Part shown: positions 21,958 to 29,662 of the stretch, piece by piece
Layout of the letters: each line of letters opens with the position of its first letter
How positions within the stretch are numbered: the stretch's first letter is position 1
Source: Clostridiales bacterium
GTDB lineage: Bacteria; Bacillota; Clostridia; Peptostreptococcales; Acidaminobacteraceae
DNA length: 64,000 bases
NCBI GenBank assembly: GCA_016342415.1
Contig: JAEIOD010000011.1
Coordinates: forward strand, 1-64,000
Reading direction: 5' to 3'
Notes under the pieces: generated by a model
The model's input: only the letters and a program-made list of their open reading frames with translations
What the model was told of the DNA's origin: nothing
The model's database searches: none
Program-made: the position numbers and the translations under genes

Positions 21958-22722
21958 GTGGGAAAGGTAATTTCAATATTCAATCAAAAAGGTGGAGTCG
22001 GCAAGACAACAACCAATGTCAATCTAAGCGCATGCTTAGCTAAAAGAGGTAAAAGGGTTTTAATTATAGATAATGATCCGCAAGGTAATTCTACAAGTGG
22101 TGTAGGAATTGATAAAAGTCAGGTCCCTTACAGTTTATATGACGTATTGGTAGATGGAATCAATCCAAATGATGCAATAGTGGAAACAGAATATAGTAAT
22201 TTATTTGTATTACCTTCTAATGTTGATTTAGCTGGTGCAGAGATTGAGTTATCTTCTTTGGATAAAAGAGAATTTAGATTAAAAAAAGCAATAGATCAAA
22301 TCAGAGATGACTATGATTATATATTTATGGACTGCCCTCCTTCTCTTGGTTTATTAACAATAAATTCATTAATAGCTGCAGATTCTATATTGATTCCAAT
22401 ACAATGTGAATATTATGCTTTAGAAGGTGTGAGTTCACTTCTAAACACTTATCAGCTAGTTAAAAAAAGTTTGAATAGAGACTTAGAAATTCAAGGTGTT
22501 GTTTTAAGTATGTATGATGGAAGAACAAATTTATCTATGCAAGTGTTAGAAGAAGTGAAATCGCATTTTGGTGATAAAGTGTATAAATCAGTTATCCCTA
22601 GAAATGTTAGATTGGCTGAAGCTCCAAGTTATGGAATGCCAATCATTCATTATGATGCTAATTCTAAAGGTGCTTATGCTTTTAAAAAACTAGCTAGAGA
22701 ATTAGTGGCACAGGAGGAATAA
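21958..22722 (+). CDS. parA: chromosome partitioning ATPase ParA (Soj)
   Basis: A 254-residue Walker-type ATPase. It shows the deviant Walker A KGGVGKTTTNVN near the N-terminus, DNDPQGNSTSG, and the switch DCPPSLGLLTINSL. It dimerises on DNA with ATP and is stimulated by ParB for origin segregation. The start is GTG at 21958, preceded by AAAGGAGG; no ATG is better placed. It is separated from parB by 1 bp. Confidence 0.96.
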   Translation: MGKVISIFNQKGGVGKTTTNVNLSACLAKRGKRVLIIDNDPQGNSTSGVGIDKSQVPYSLYDVLVDGINPNDAIVETEYSNLFVLPSNVDLAGAEIELSSLDKREFRLKKAIDQIRDDYDYIFMDCPPSLGLLTINSLIAADSILIPIQCEYYALEGVSSLLNTYQLVKKSLNRDLEIQGVVLSMYDGRTNLSMQVLEEVKSHFGDKVYKSVIPRNVRLAEAPSYGMPIIHYDANSKGAYAFKKLARELVAQEE

Positions 22723-22723
22723 T

Positions 22724-23596
22724 ATGACAAAAGCAAAACGAGGTTTAGGAAAAGGTCTTGGTGCACTTATTGTTCAGGAAACTATAGATGTTGCTGAAGT
22801 TGAAAAGAGTGACTCCATAATTGAATATAATATTAGTCAAATTTTTCCAAATAAAAACCAACCAAGAAAAGATTTTTCGGAAGACCGTATGCAACGACTT
22901 GCGGAATCAATTCAAGAGTATGGAGTGGTGCAGCCAATAGTATTGAGAAAATCGGATAATGATTCATATGAGATTGTTGCTGGAGAAAGAAGATGGCGTG
23001 CATCAAAACTGGCAGGATTAACTACTATACCTGCCATTGTAAAAGAATTTAAGGACAATGAGTTTGCTGAAGTTGCGTTAATAGAAAATCTACAGCGTGA
23101 AAACTTAAATGCCATTGAAGAGGCAATCGCTTACCAGTATATGATTGATGAACATCATTTAACTCAGGATAAGTTGGCGAAAGTTGTAGGTAAAAGCAGG
23201 ACTTACATTACTAATATATTGAGATTGTTAAAATTGGATAGCCAAGTACAACGATTGGTTAGAAGTGGTATTATCTCCCCTGCTCATGGTAGAACATTAT
23301 TAGCTGTATCAGATAATAAGATGAGACTTGGATTGGCTAAACAAATACAAAAAGACGATATTAGTGTAAGAGAATTAGAAAAAATCGTTAAATCGTTAAA
23401 AGGTGAGAAAGCCAAAGTAAGTAAGTCAATCGAGCCCGTCGATCCAATTATCCATGATTTTGAAGCACATCTCAAATCTTATTTTGGAACGAAGGTGTCA
23501 ATTAATCATGATAGAGACAAAGGGAAAATTCAAATCAGTTATTTTTCTGAAGAGGAACTGAATAGAATTCTTGAACTATTGGATTATTCTATGTGA
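22724..23596 (+). CDS. parB: chromosome partitioning protein ParB (Spo0J)
   Basis: A 290-residue ParB CTPase/clamp. An N-terminal RGLGKGLGALI motif, expected to stimulate ParA, is followed by the ParB/Srx domain with NQPRKDF and AGERRWRASKLAGL, then the HTH LAKVVGKSRTYITNILRL, and a C-terminal dimer domain. The stop codon TGA is followed immediately by a perfect parS site. TGA as a genuine stop here argues against genome-wide reassignment of TGA. Confidence 0.97.
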   Translation: MTKAKRGLGKGLGALIVQETIDVAEVEKSDSIIEYNISQIFPNKNQPRKDFSEDRMQRLAESIQEYGVVQPIVLRKSDNDSYEIVAGERRWRASKLAGLTTIPAIVKEFKDNEFAEVALIENLQRENLNAIEEAIAYQYMIDEHHLTQDKLAKVVGKSRTYITNILRLLKLDSQVQRLVRSGIISPAHGRTLLAVSDNKMRLGLAKQIQKDDISVRELEKIVKSLKGEKAKVSKSIEPVDPIIHDFEAHLKSYFGTKVSINHDRDKGKIQISYFSEEELNRILELLDYSM

Positions 23597-23612
23597 TGTT
23601 TCACGTGAAACA
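23597..23612. promoter_or_regulatory. parS: parS site 1
   Basis: TGTTTCACGTGAAACA, a perfect match to the bacterial parS consensus, directly after the parB stop codon. Confidence 0.95.
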
Positions 23613-23641
23613 GTGATTTTTTCGCTGTTTCTTATTTTTTG
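23607..23641 (+). terminator. parB terminator overlapping parS
   Basis: GAAACAG (23607-23613) pairs with CTGTTTC (23625-23631) and is followed by a T-rich tract. The 5' arm is the right half of parS site 1. Confidence 0.65.
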
Positions 23642-23766
23642 CTTATAATTTATTTTTAATTATCACATGACCTCCAAATTAGAGAGTGACAATTGTATAT
23701 TAAGAATAATAAGGGAGAAATACTGTAGCATTACTATATATATATATATCAGTACAGGCAAAATTT

Positions 23767-23799
23767 TTCTGAAGACACTGAAAACAGTGAGTTTCAGAA
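23767..23799. repeat. inverted repeat inside the parS cluster
   Basis: TTCTGAA and CACTG pair with CAGTG and TTCAGAA around an AAAA loop, with small bulges. It lies in a 400-bp non-coding region that otherwise holds only parS copies, an AT dinucleotide run (about 23735-23748) and the next promoter. It could be a cruciform or small RNA hairpin; function unknown. Confidence 0.5.
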
Positions 23800-23823
23800 G
23801 ATATAGAAATATAAAAACGACTA

Positions 23824-23839
23824 TGTTTCACGTGAAACA
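23824..23839. promoter_or_regulatory. parS: parS site 2
   Basis: A second perfect TGTTTCACGTGAAACA, extended by A and T to an 18-bp palindrome. Confidence 0.95.
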
Positions 23840-23874
23840 TTAGATTATGGTTTTAAAAATGTAAAATAGATTGA

Positions 23875-23890
23875 AGTTTCGTGTGAAACA
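23875..23890. promoter_or_regulatory. degenerate parS-like site
   Basis: AGTTTCGTGTGAAACA differs from parS at three positions, two of them in the central ACGT. It is probably a weak or decayed copy. Confidence 0.5.
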
Positions 23891-23898
23891 TGGATAAA

Positions 23899-23914
23899 TG
23901 TTTCACGTGAAACA
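23899..23914. promoter_or_regulatory. parS: parS site 3
   Basis: A third perfect TGTTTCACGTGAAACA, 60 bp from site 2. Confidence 0.95.
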
Positions 23915-23947
23915 TCACAGAAAACATATTGAAGAAGAATAAATGTT

Positions 23948-23976
23948 TTGGATTGAAGAAATAAATAAGATATAAT
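23948..23976 (+). promoter_or_regulatory. promoter of the lipid kinase gene
   Basis: TTGGAT, 17-bp spacer, TATAAT, ending 24 bp before the start codon. ParB spreading from parS site 3 could reach it. Confidence 0.75.
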
Positions 23977-24000
23977 AGAGTTAGTCATAAAGGAGATTAA

Positions 24001-24873
24001 ATGAGAAAAATAAAATTTATTATAAATCCCGCTGCGGGAAATGGAGACGCAAAAAAAACAATCAATCTAATACATTCAAAATTGGAAACAACGGATTTGG
24101 AGTATTCAATATCCATATCGGGATATAAAGGCGATGTTGAGAGAATATCATCTGAGGCTGTAGACAATGGATATACGGATATTGTTGCGGTCGGTGGAGA
24201 TGGAACAGTTTTGGAAACATTTAATGGATTATACAATAAAAATATAAATCTCGGATTAATTCCAGCTGGTACAGGAAATGATTTTGTAAAAATGGTAAAC
24301 ATCAATAAAAATTTCGACGATGCAATCGATAAAATAATCAAGGGAAATACAAAAGTAATTGATATAGGACTAGTTAATGAAACTCATTTTTTGAATGTTG
24401 TTGCCATGGGTATCGATGGCGATATTGTAAAAAAAACAGAACAGGTGAAAAAGATAATTAAAGGCTCACCGGCATATATCTATTCAACATTTTCTACTCT
24501 TCTAAATTATAAATGTAAAAATGTAAGAATAGAAATAGATGGTGAAATTTACAATAGGAAAGTCTATTTAGTTGCTGTTGGAAATGGTAAATATTTTGGT
24601 GGTGGCATGATGGTCACTCCAGGTGCTGAATTGGATAGTGAAAATTTAGAAATTGTCATTATTAATGAAATGAGTAGAATGAAATTTGCAGTACTATTCA
24701 AAAAGGTATTTTCTGGAAAACACATATATGAAAGTCCTGTTGAAGTTTTCTACGGTAAGCATGTGAAAATAATTGCGGATGATCCTTTAATGGTCAATGC
24801 AGATGGAAATATTATTGGTGAATCAACTGCTGATATACATATTTTACCAAAAGCTCAAAAAGTAATATATTGA
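24001..24873 (+). CDS. diacylglycerol/lipid kinase (DgkB/YegS family)
   Basis: A 290-residue soluble lipid kinase of the DAGK catalytic family. The N-terminal NPAAGNGDAKK, the nucleotide-binding AVGGDGTVLETFNGL and the LIPAGTGNDFVKMV motifs are clear, as is GNGKYFGGGMMVTPGAELDS. It likely phosphorylates diacylglycerol to phosphatidic acid to recycle lipid head groups, but close homologues use other lipids. It has its own promoter and AAGGAG site. It ends with TGA. Confidence 0.9.
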   Translation: MRKIKFIINPAAGNGDAKKTINLIHSKLETTDLEYSISISGYKGDVERISSEAVDNGYTDIVAVGGDGTVLETFNGLYNKNINLGLIPAGTGNDFVKMVNINKNFDDAIDKIIKGNTKVIDIGLVNETHFLNVVAMGIDGDIVKKTEQVKKIIKGSPAYIYSTFSTLLNYKCKNVRIEIDGEIYNRKVYLVAVGNGKYFGGGMMVTPGAELDSENLEIVIINEMSRMKFAVLFKKVFSGKHIYESPVEVFYGKHVKIIADDPLMVNADGNIIGESTADIHILPKAQKVIY

Positions 24874-25060
24874 CTTTAATTAATGACATATTATGGAAAA
24901 ATAACAATGGCTACATTAATTTTAAATGTTGAATAAGACTAATACATCAAATTGAGTATTAAATCTAATACAGGGCGAAATTTGGCCATATACAATATGG
25001 TTAGGAGTTTATTAATAAAACCCACTGTCGAATTCTGATTATTCAGAAAAAGGAGAAAAT

Positions 25061-25909
25061 ATGTCTTCTAATTCAGAAATATGCAAAGCAAGAACTCTTT
25101 TTATTACTAGAGGTATTTTGAATAGGGAAATTATTCCTACAGAAATTATTTACTCATGGGTGAGATCTAAATTACATAACATTTCCTTTGAGTTACTAGA
25201 TATAAAAAACAAAGTAAAATCTCTGGACATTTTGTCACTTGATATTCAAGGTTCAAGTATTATAAAATATCTAAGATCAATTAAGAGTGAAGACAGTATA
25301 GTATATTTATCAACGGATGATGGTTCGGTAATTTTTAATATTGAGAATGTTAAAATAACTCTACCTAAGTTTACTAGCTTAGCAGAAGAAAGCATTGGTA
25401 CCAACGCTGGTGGTATATCGGTAATAACTAAAGAAGGATTGACCGTAAAAGGCTGTGAACATTATAATAAGCTGTTAGTCAATTTTATTAGCTCAAGCAT
25501 AGTAATACCTAAGGAAAAGGGTTCCGAAAGTTATATAATTACCGTCATTACTCCATTTAAGTTGATTTCGTCACATGAACGGCTCTTTACAACTCTAACT
25601 GATCATTTTACGAAAGACGACCAGGCAACGCCGCTAGTGACAGAAAAAGTATTGAATAAAGGTGAATGTTTTGAAGTTAACCCTGTTAAAACAATGATGG
25701 ATGAGACTGAAACTAATCATTCTGAAATGCTAGATAAAGTGGACAAAATCAATGGTTGTAAAGTGTTTACACTATCAACAATCGAAAAAAATACCATAGA
25801 AGAAGCATTAAGTCATTTTAAGTGGAATTTAAAGAGAAGTGCTGAAGCCTTAGGTATCGGGCGAAGTACATTATATAGGAAGATTAAAGAATATAATTTA
25901 AAAGAGTAG
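25061..25909 (+). CDS. Fis-type HTH regulator with AcoR-like sensor, no AAA+ domain
   Basis: A 282-residue putative transcription regulator. Residues about 95-175 contain SIGTNAGGISVITKEG and KGCEHYNK, similar to the GAF-like sensor of AcoR-type sigma-54 activators. The last 40 residues are a Fis-type HTH (IEEALSHFKWNLKRSAEALGIGRSTLYRKIKEY). The central AAA+ ATPase domain (GESGTGKE, GAFTGA) is missing, so it should not activate sigma-54 promoters by itself. The target is unknown. A GGAG site precedes the ATG and a terminator follows, so it is probably monocistronic. Confidence 0.75.
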   Translation: MSSNSEICKARTLFITRGILNREIIPTEIIYSWVRSKLHNISFELLDIKNKVKSLDILSLDIQGSSIIKYLRSIKSEDSIVYLSTDDGSVIFNIENVKITLPKFTSLAEESIGTNAGGISVITKEGLTVKGCEHYNKLLVNFISSSIVIPKEKGSESYIITVITPFKLISSHERLFTTLTDHFTKDDQATPLVTEKVLNKGECFEVNPVKTMMDETETNHSEMLDKVDKINGCKVFTLSTIEKNTIEEALSHFKWNLKRSAEALGIGRSTLYRKIKEYNLKE

Positions 25910-25934
25910 TAAAACTTAAAATACGTGCCAAAAT

Positions 25935-25964
25935 GACACACTATTCTGTAGTGTGTCTTATTTT
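25935..25964 (+). terminator. terminator after AcoR-like gene
   Basis: Perfect 9-bp stem GACACACTA/TAGTGTGTC followed by a T-rich tract. The rest of the 300-bp gap to 26210 is AT-rich with short direct repeats of TTTTTCTGA (about 26068-26085) and no gene that I can see; it should hold the promoter of the next cluster. Confidence 0.75.
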
Positions 25965-26210
25965 GGAACACTAATCCCATAATGATACATGTCTAATACT
26001 GAGATCGGTAAAAAAGGTGATAATTTGGATAGATTGTTAAGGGTTTAAAGAATAACTTGCGTCAATTTTTCTGATTTTTCTGATTTTTATGTTATTATAA
26101 AGATAAATCCTAGTGTTTTCAAGGTTTTAGGTGATTTACAGTTAAGTTACAGTAAATTTCTTCTAGATTTACTTATCGACATTTGATATATTATATATAG
26201 GGGGATTTTT

Positions 26211-26705
26211 ATGTACAAAATAAGCGAAGTCGCAGAAATGCTAGCAATTGAAAAAGTAAAAATATTTGAAGCTTTAATTGTGCATGATGAAGTCTTGTCA
26301 CCTTTCGTTATTAAAGAAAGACATCTTTCTTATATTACTGAAGATGGAGTAAAAAACTTAGAAAAACTATTATTTGGTATTGAACCAGAATTAGAAGAAA
26401 ATAATATCACTGTAGAAGAAGAAATAGATATCATTTTTGAAGAAGACCATTTAGATCAATTTATAAAAAGAAATGAAGACAAAAAGAATCAACTAAGAAA
26501 TGAAATAATAGATCTTAAGAGACAGATCAATACGCTGGATAAAGAATTAAGAATGAAAGATGATGCTATCATACATTATCAAAAGTTATTCAGTGAAGAT
26601 ATTAAATGGATAAATCAACTTGAGGAGAAAAACGCTCTGACAAAAAATGAAGTGTCATATGAAGATGAAAAGAAGAGCAGTTTTTTTAATCGTTTAAAGA
26701 AATAG
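26211..26705 (+). CDS. HTH/coiled-coil protein A (RacA-like architecture)
   Basis: A 164-residue protein of unrecognised family. The first 60 residues (MYKISEVAEMLAIEKVKIFE) resemble a MerR-type winged helix. An acidic stretch follows (about 65-85), then a coiled coil near 90-140 (NQLRNEIIDLKRQINTLDKE), and a basic tail SSFFNRLKK. The HTH-plus-coiled-coil layout is the one seen in RacA and KfrA, which bridge or anchor DNA; sequence identity to them is not claimed. A GGGGGA site precedes the ATG. It is the first gene of a cluster of four just downstream of parABS and is paralogous to the next gene. Confidence 0.6.
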   Translation: MYKISEVAEMLAIEKVKIFEALIVHDEVLSPFVIKERHLSYITEDGVKNLEKLLFGIEPELEENNITVEEEIDIIFEEDHLDQFIKRNEDKKNQLRNEIIDLKRQINTLDKELRMKDDAIIHYQKLFSEDIKWINQLEEKNALTKNEVSYEDEKKSSFFNRLKK

Positions 26706-26713
26706 TGGTGATG

Positions 26714-27166
26714 ATGTATAAAGTTATTGATGTTGCGAAATTATTTTCAGTCAGTAAAGTGACTATTTACAAAAAAATATCGAGTAACAAAGAAGCTCTT
26801 AAAGGTCATATTATTAAGAAAAAAAATATTACATACTTAGACGATGAAGCTGTCGAAATAATAAAAAACTCATTACAGGTCAACAAGGATAAAGTTTCAG
26901 GCAAACTTATTGATGAGGAGTTAGGAAGAGTTTATGAGGACATCAAAGCCTATCAGGATTTAACCAATAAACTTAAATCTGAAAAGATAGCTATAATGAA
27001 TGATGACATTATGGATTTGGAATCTCAAATACGTCATTTAAAAGGACAAGTAACAGTCAAAGAAAATCGTTTAAATTCTAAACAGTTGATATTGGATAAT
27101 TTTGAGGAACTCTTGAAAATGAATAAAGAATTAATAAAGAGGATGGACCGTTCTATTAGTGAATAG
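26714..27166 (+). CDS. HTH/coiled-coil protein B (paralogue of A)
   Basis: A 150-residue protein. The N-terminus MYKVIDVAKLFSVSKVTIYK is an obvious MerR-like HTH and aligns with the start of protein A. Residues about 80-140 form a coiled coil (MDLESQIRHLKGQVTVKENR). The start at 26714 was chosen by this alignment; ATG 26711 and GTG 26705 are in frame and the ribosome-binding site is weak, consistent with translational coupling to the upstream gene, which ends at 26705. Probably a sequence-specific DNA-binding, oligomerising protein; function unknown. Confidence 0.6.
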   Translation: MYKVIDVAKLFSVSKVTIYKKISSNKEALKGHIIKKKNITYLDDEAVEIIKNSLQVNKDKVSGKLIDEELGRVYEDIKAYQDLTNKLKSEKIAIMNDDIMDLESQIRHLKGQVTVKENRLNSKQLILDNFEELLKMNKELIKRMDRSISE

Positions 27167-27233
27167 GCAAACCATAAATAGTTTTAAAATGTTTACATTT
27201 TATATATATTTTCATAATAAGGAGGACAATTAG

Positions 27234-27830
27234 GTGACAAAAAAAAGTATTTTAGAGAAGCTCGGTTTGGTAGAGCTTGTTGAAGAAAAATCACCAGAAG
27301 CAGAAATAGTTGAAGCAAAAAAAGTAGAAGAGACAGTGGTAGTTCCACCAGTTAAAAAAGCACAAACCCATTCTGAAATTGAGGAAAAGTTAGATGTGTT
27401 AATCGAATCTTATGAAAAAAACAAATTCTTATCTATTGAAGAAGTATATAGAAATAAGAATTTGGATAAAGACGTCAAGCAATCTATTTTCATAGCTGAA
27501 GTTTTCATGAAAGCTTTACCTGAAAACTTGCCCATGGATATCAAACGTAAATCTACTCTTAATATTTTAGAAGCTTCTGGATTAAAGAAGGAAGATTTAT
27601 TGAACGATGCTTACATTAGAATTGATGCTTTAAATACTGTTTTAGAAGAAACGGTAGCAAAAACTGCAGAATTAAAAGCTAAGAATGAGCTTTCTGTTAG
27701 AGAGCTTGAAGAAAGAATTGAAATCTTAAAACGCAATGTTGAGGAACGACATGAATTTGAGGAAAAGCAAACTTCTGTTATAGAATATGAAATTCAAAGA
27801 GTTATCAATATCGTTGATGGTATCAAGTAA
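27234..27830 (+). CDS. coiled-coil protein of unknown function
   Basis: A 198-residue soluble protein with no family I recognise. It begins with a short potentially amphipathic helix (KKSILEKLGLVELVEEK), then a charged/proline linker (about 20-45), a helical middle region (KFLSIEEVYRNKNLDKDV) and a long C-terminal coiled coil from about residue 130 (LKAKNELSVRELEERIEIL). The start is GTG at 27234 behind AAGGAGG. It lies 67 bp after HTH protein B and 12 bp before the OmpA-like gene, so it is probably part of the same transcription unit and could be a connector. Confidence 0.55.
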   Translation: MTKKSILEKLGLVELVEEKSPEAEIVEAKKVEETVVVPPVKKAQTHSEIEEKLDVLIESYEKNKFLSIEEVYRNKNLDKDVKQSIFIAEVFMKALPENLPMDIKRKSTLNILEASGLKKEDLLNDAYIRIDALNTVLEETVAKTAELKAKNELSVRELEERIEILKRNVEERHEFEEKQTSVIEYEIQRVINIVDGIK

Positions 27831-27842
27831 ATAGGTGAATAG

Positions 27843-28541
27843 ATGAAATATAGAGTTACAACAAGAGGATGGATTGTATTTTCTATAATTGGTATTTTAC
27901 TTATGTTTTCTTTGACTTCATTAATTGGTGGATTAAGTGAAGAACCAATTAATTCAACGGAAGACAATTCTTTTATCGAAACCGAGGAAAGTACTTCTGA
28001 AACGAACAATGATAATAACACAGATGATAATACTTCGTCTAGTTCAAATGAAGAAAATTCCTCCGGTGAAAGTAATACGTCTAGTGAGGAAAATACTGTA
28101 GATGATGATGAATCGTCTGAAGATACTATAGAAGAAACCACTACAACGGAAACATCAGATAGTGCAATAGAGCCCGTGGTTGATATTGACTTAAATATGC
28201 GTACGGAAATATTTTTTGATAAAAATGTATTTGATTTAAGTTCATCTTATCTATCGGCTTTAGAGGAGTGGCTTGGTTATCTTGAAAAGGATGATAATTT
28301 AGAAATAACAATTGAAGGACACATCAATGGTTATCCTTATTATGAAGATGGCAAATTTGGTCTTGAATTAGCTCTTAATCGAGCAACTATCATATCCGAT
28401 TATTTTACAACGAATGGTGTATCACAAGAACGTATTAGCATTATAAATATGGGGAGTACAGATCAGAATGATTTAAGTGATAATGAGGAAAAACATTACT
28501 TGAATCGTAGAGCTGTAATTTATTTAACTGAAAAGCCGTAA
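27843..28541 (+). CDS. single-pass membrane protein with OmpA/MotB-like domain
   Basis: A 232-residue protein. One N-terminal transmembrane helix (about residues 10-30) is followed by a low-complexity Ser/Thr/Asp/Glu/Asn linker (about 37-115) and a C-terminal OmpA-like domain (about 120-230). Motifs are ITIEGHINGYP, the ALNRATIISDYFTTNG block and a terminal LNRRAVIYL. OmpA-like domains bind peptidoglycan. Here the usual GHTD is GHIN, so the Asp that contacts diaminopimelate in characterised members appears replaced, while the later Arg residues are kept. The topology places the domain outside the membrane. It ends the four-gene cluster. Confidence 0.7.
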   Translation: MKYRVTTRGWIVFSIIGILLMFSLTSLIGGLSEEPINSTEDNSFIETEESTSETNNDNNTDDNTSSSSNEENSSGESNTSSEENTVDDDESSEDTIEETTTTETSDSAIEPVVDIDLNMRTEIFFDKNVFDLSSSYLSALEEWLGYLEKDDNLEITIEGHINGYPYYEDGKFGLELALNRATIISDYFTTNGVSQERISIINMGSTDQNDLSDNEEKHYLNRRAVIYLTEKP

Positions 28542-28553
28542 AGGCTTTTTTTA
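28531..28553 (+). terminator. terminator of the 26211-28541 cluster
   Basis: AAAAGCC and GGCTTTT around the stop codon, followed by a T-run. It separates the cluster from the tRNA gene. Confidence 0.8.
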
Positions 28554-28608
28554 TTAAGAAATTATAATTTTCATTTCAGATTCAGGATAATATGCTATAA
28601 TAACGTAT

Positions 28609-28685
28609 GCACTCGTAGCTCAGCTGGATAGAGCAACCGCCTCCTAAGCGGTAGGTCGGAGGTTCAAATCCTCTCGAGTGCGCCA
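28609..28685 (+). tRNA. tRNA-Arg (anticodon CCT), CCA encoded
   Basis: Acceptor stem GCACTCG pairs with CGAGTGC (28675-28681). The D-arm AGCTCAGCTGGATAGAGCA is canonical, the anticodon loop CTCCTAA contains CCT for AGG codons, and the T-arm has GGTTCAAATCC. Discriminator G and CCA are encoded. A TATAAT (28596-28601) lies just upstream. Confidence 0.96.
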
Positions 28686-28696
28686 TAGGAGCTTTT

Positions 28697-29185
28697 ATGA
28701 CATTACATGAGTTTTATATGAATGAAGCTTTAATAGAAGCAAGGAAAGCTTATAAAAAAAATGAAGTCCCAATTGGTGCTGTCATTGTTCGTAAGGGAAC
28801 AATCATTGGAAGAGGTCATAATACACGTGAAACAGATCGTTCACCACTCGCTCATGCAGAGATAATTGCGATTGCAAATGCTTCTAAAAACTTGAGTGGA
28901 TGGAGATTGACAGGGTGTGATATTTATGTTACACTTGAACCCTGTTTGATGTGCGCTGGAGCTATATATCAGTCAAGAATAGTAAGTTTATTCTATGGTG
29001 CAATTGATGAAAAAGCAGGGGCGATTAATTCTCTATTTACAGTTTTAAACGAACCCAAATTAAACCATATAGTTACTATTGAACAGGGAATTTTGGAGAA
29101 TGAATGCAAGACTATTATTTCACAGTTTTTTAAAGAATTGCGATATAAAAAAAAAGAGCAAAAGTTTGCTGAAAAGCAAGTTTAA
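28697..29185 (+). CDS. tadA: tRNA-specific adenosine deaminase TadA
   Basis: A 162-residue zinc deaminase that converts A34 to inosine in tRNA-Arg(ACG). Zinc and catalytic motifs are HAEIIAI and PCLMCAGA, and VPIGAVIV is typical of the family. It is slightly longer than average owing to a basic C-terminal tail. The neighbouring tRNA-Arg has anticodon CCT and so is not the substrate. The SRP RNA gene follows directly, an arrangement common in Firmicutes. Confidence 0.95.
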   Translation: MTLHEFYMNEALIEARKAYKKNEVPIGAVIVRKGTIIGRGHNTRETDRSPLAHAEIIAIANASKNLSGWRLTGCDIYVTLEPCLMCAGAIYQSRIVSLFYGAIDEKAGAINSLFTVLNEPKLNHIVTIEQGILENECKTIISQFFKELRYKKKEQKFAEKQV

Positions 29186-29191
29186 TATATT

Positions 29192-29458
29192 TACCGTGCT
29201 AAATGGGGTGCTAGCGGTGCCTTGTAACCTGTAATCCGCTATAACAGGATTGAAGCCATTTAGAGGGGTTTATTGGTAAGGTCAGACTTTAAAAAGTAGT
29301 GTTGAAGAAGTGGGTCCTACGCAATGAAATCTTGTGAACCCTGTCAGGTCCGGAAGGAAGCAGCAGTAAGCAAATCGTTTCATGTGACGTGGGAGTGCCT
29401 ATTTTGAGCTAACTAGTAGAGAAACGCTTATTTTTATTCTTCGAAGAATGGTGCACGG
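29192..29458 (+). ncRNA. ffs: signal recognition particle RNA (large, with Alu domain)
   Basis: About 267 nt. The ends CCGTGC and GCACGG (29452-29457) pair. The apical S-domain core reads CCTGTCAGGTCCGGAAGGAAG, the conserved Ffh-binding helix 8, and the 5' part has an Alu-like arrangement (GGTGCTAGCGGTGCCTTGTA). This is the long Firmicutes form. It guides secretory proteins to the membrane with Ffh and FtsY. The ends are estimated from the terminal pairing. Confidence 0.93.
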
Positions 29459-29472
29459 TTTAACTTTAATTC

Positions 29473-29502
29473 AAAAGCCTAGATTAAATCTTGGCTTTTT
29501 TA
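29473..29502 (+). terminator. SRP RNA terminator
   Basis: AAAAGCC/GGCTTTT extended by AGATT/AATCT, followed by six or more T residues. Confidence 0.85.
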
Positions 29503-29510
29503 GTATAAAC

Positions 29511-29545
29511 AAACGCCTGTAAACTCTTTACAGGTGTTTGTTTTA
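29511..29545. terminator. second hairpin after SRP RNA
   Basis: A 12-13 bp stem (CGCCTGTAAA with TTTACAGGTG) flanked by AAAC and TTTG; possible back-up or bidirectional terminator. The rest of the gap to 29662 is AT-rich and contains no gene that I can see. Confidence 0.6.
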
Positions 29546-29662
29546 CTAATTTTATTAGCATTTACCTGATACTTTTGAATTTTACAATATTAAAGAATAT
29601 ATAAGATAAATCTTGCATTAAAATGCTCTAAATGAGAAACTATTATTAATGAGGAGGCATTG

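Noticed and set aside
24985..25000. CCATAT/ATATGG hairpin before the AcoR-like gene
   Set aside because: A short 6-bp stem in AT-rich DNA with no T-run and no matching riboswitch pattern; not distinguishable from chance.
28833..28848. parS-like CACGTGAAACA in tadA
   Set aside because: The left half-site has three mismatches, and the bases are explained by the coding sequence of TadA.
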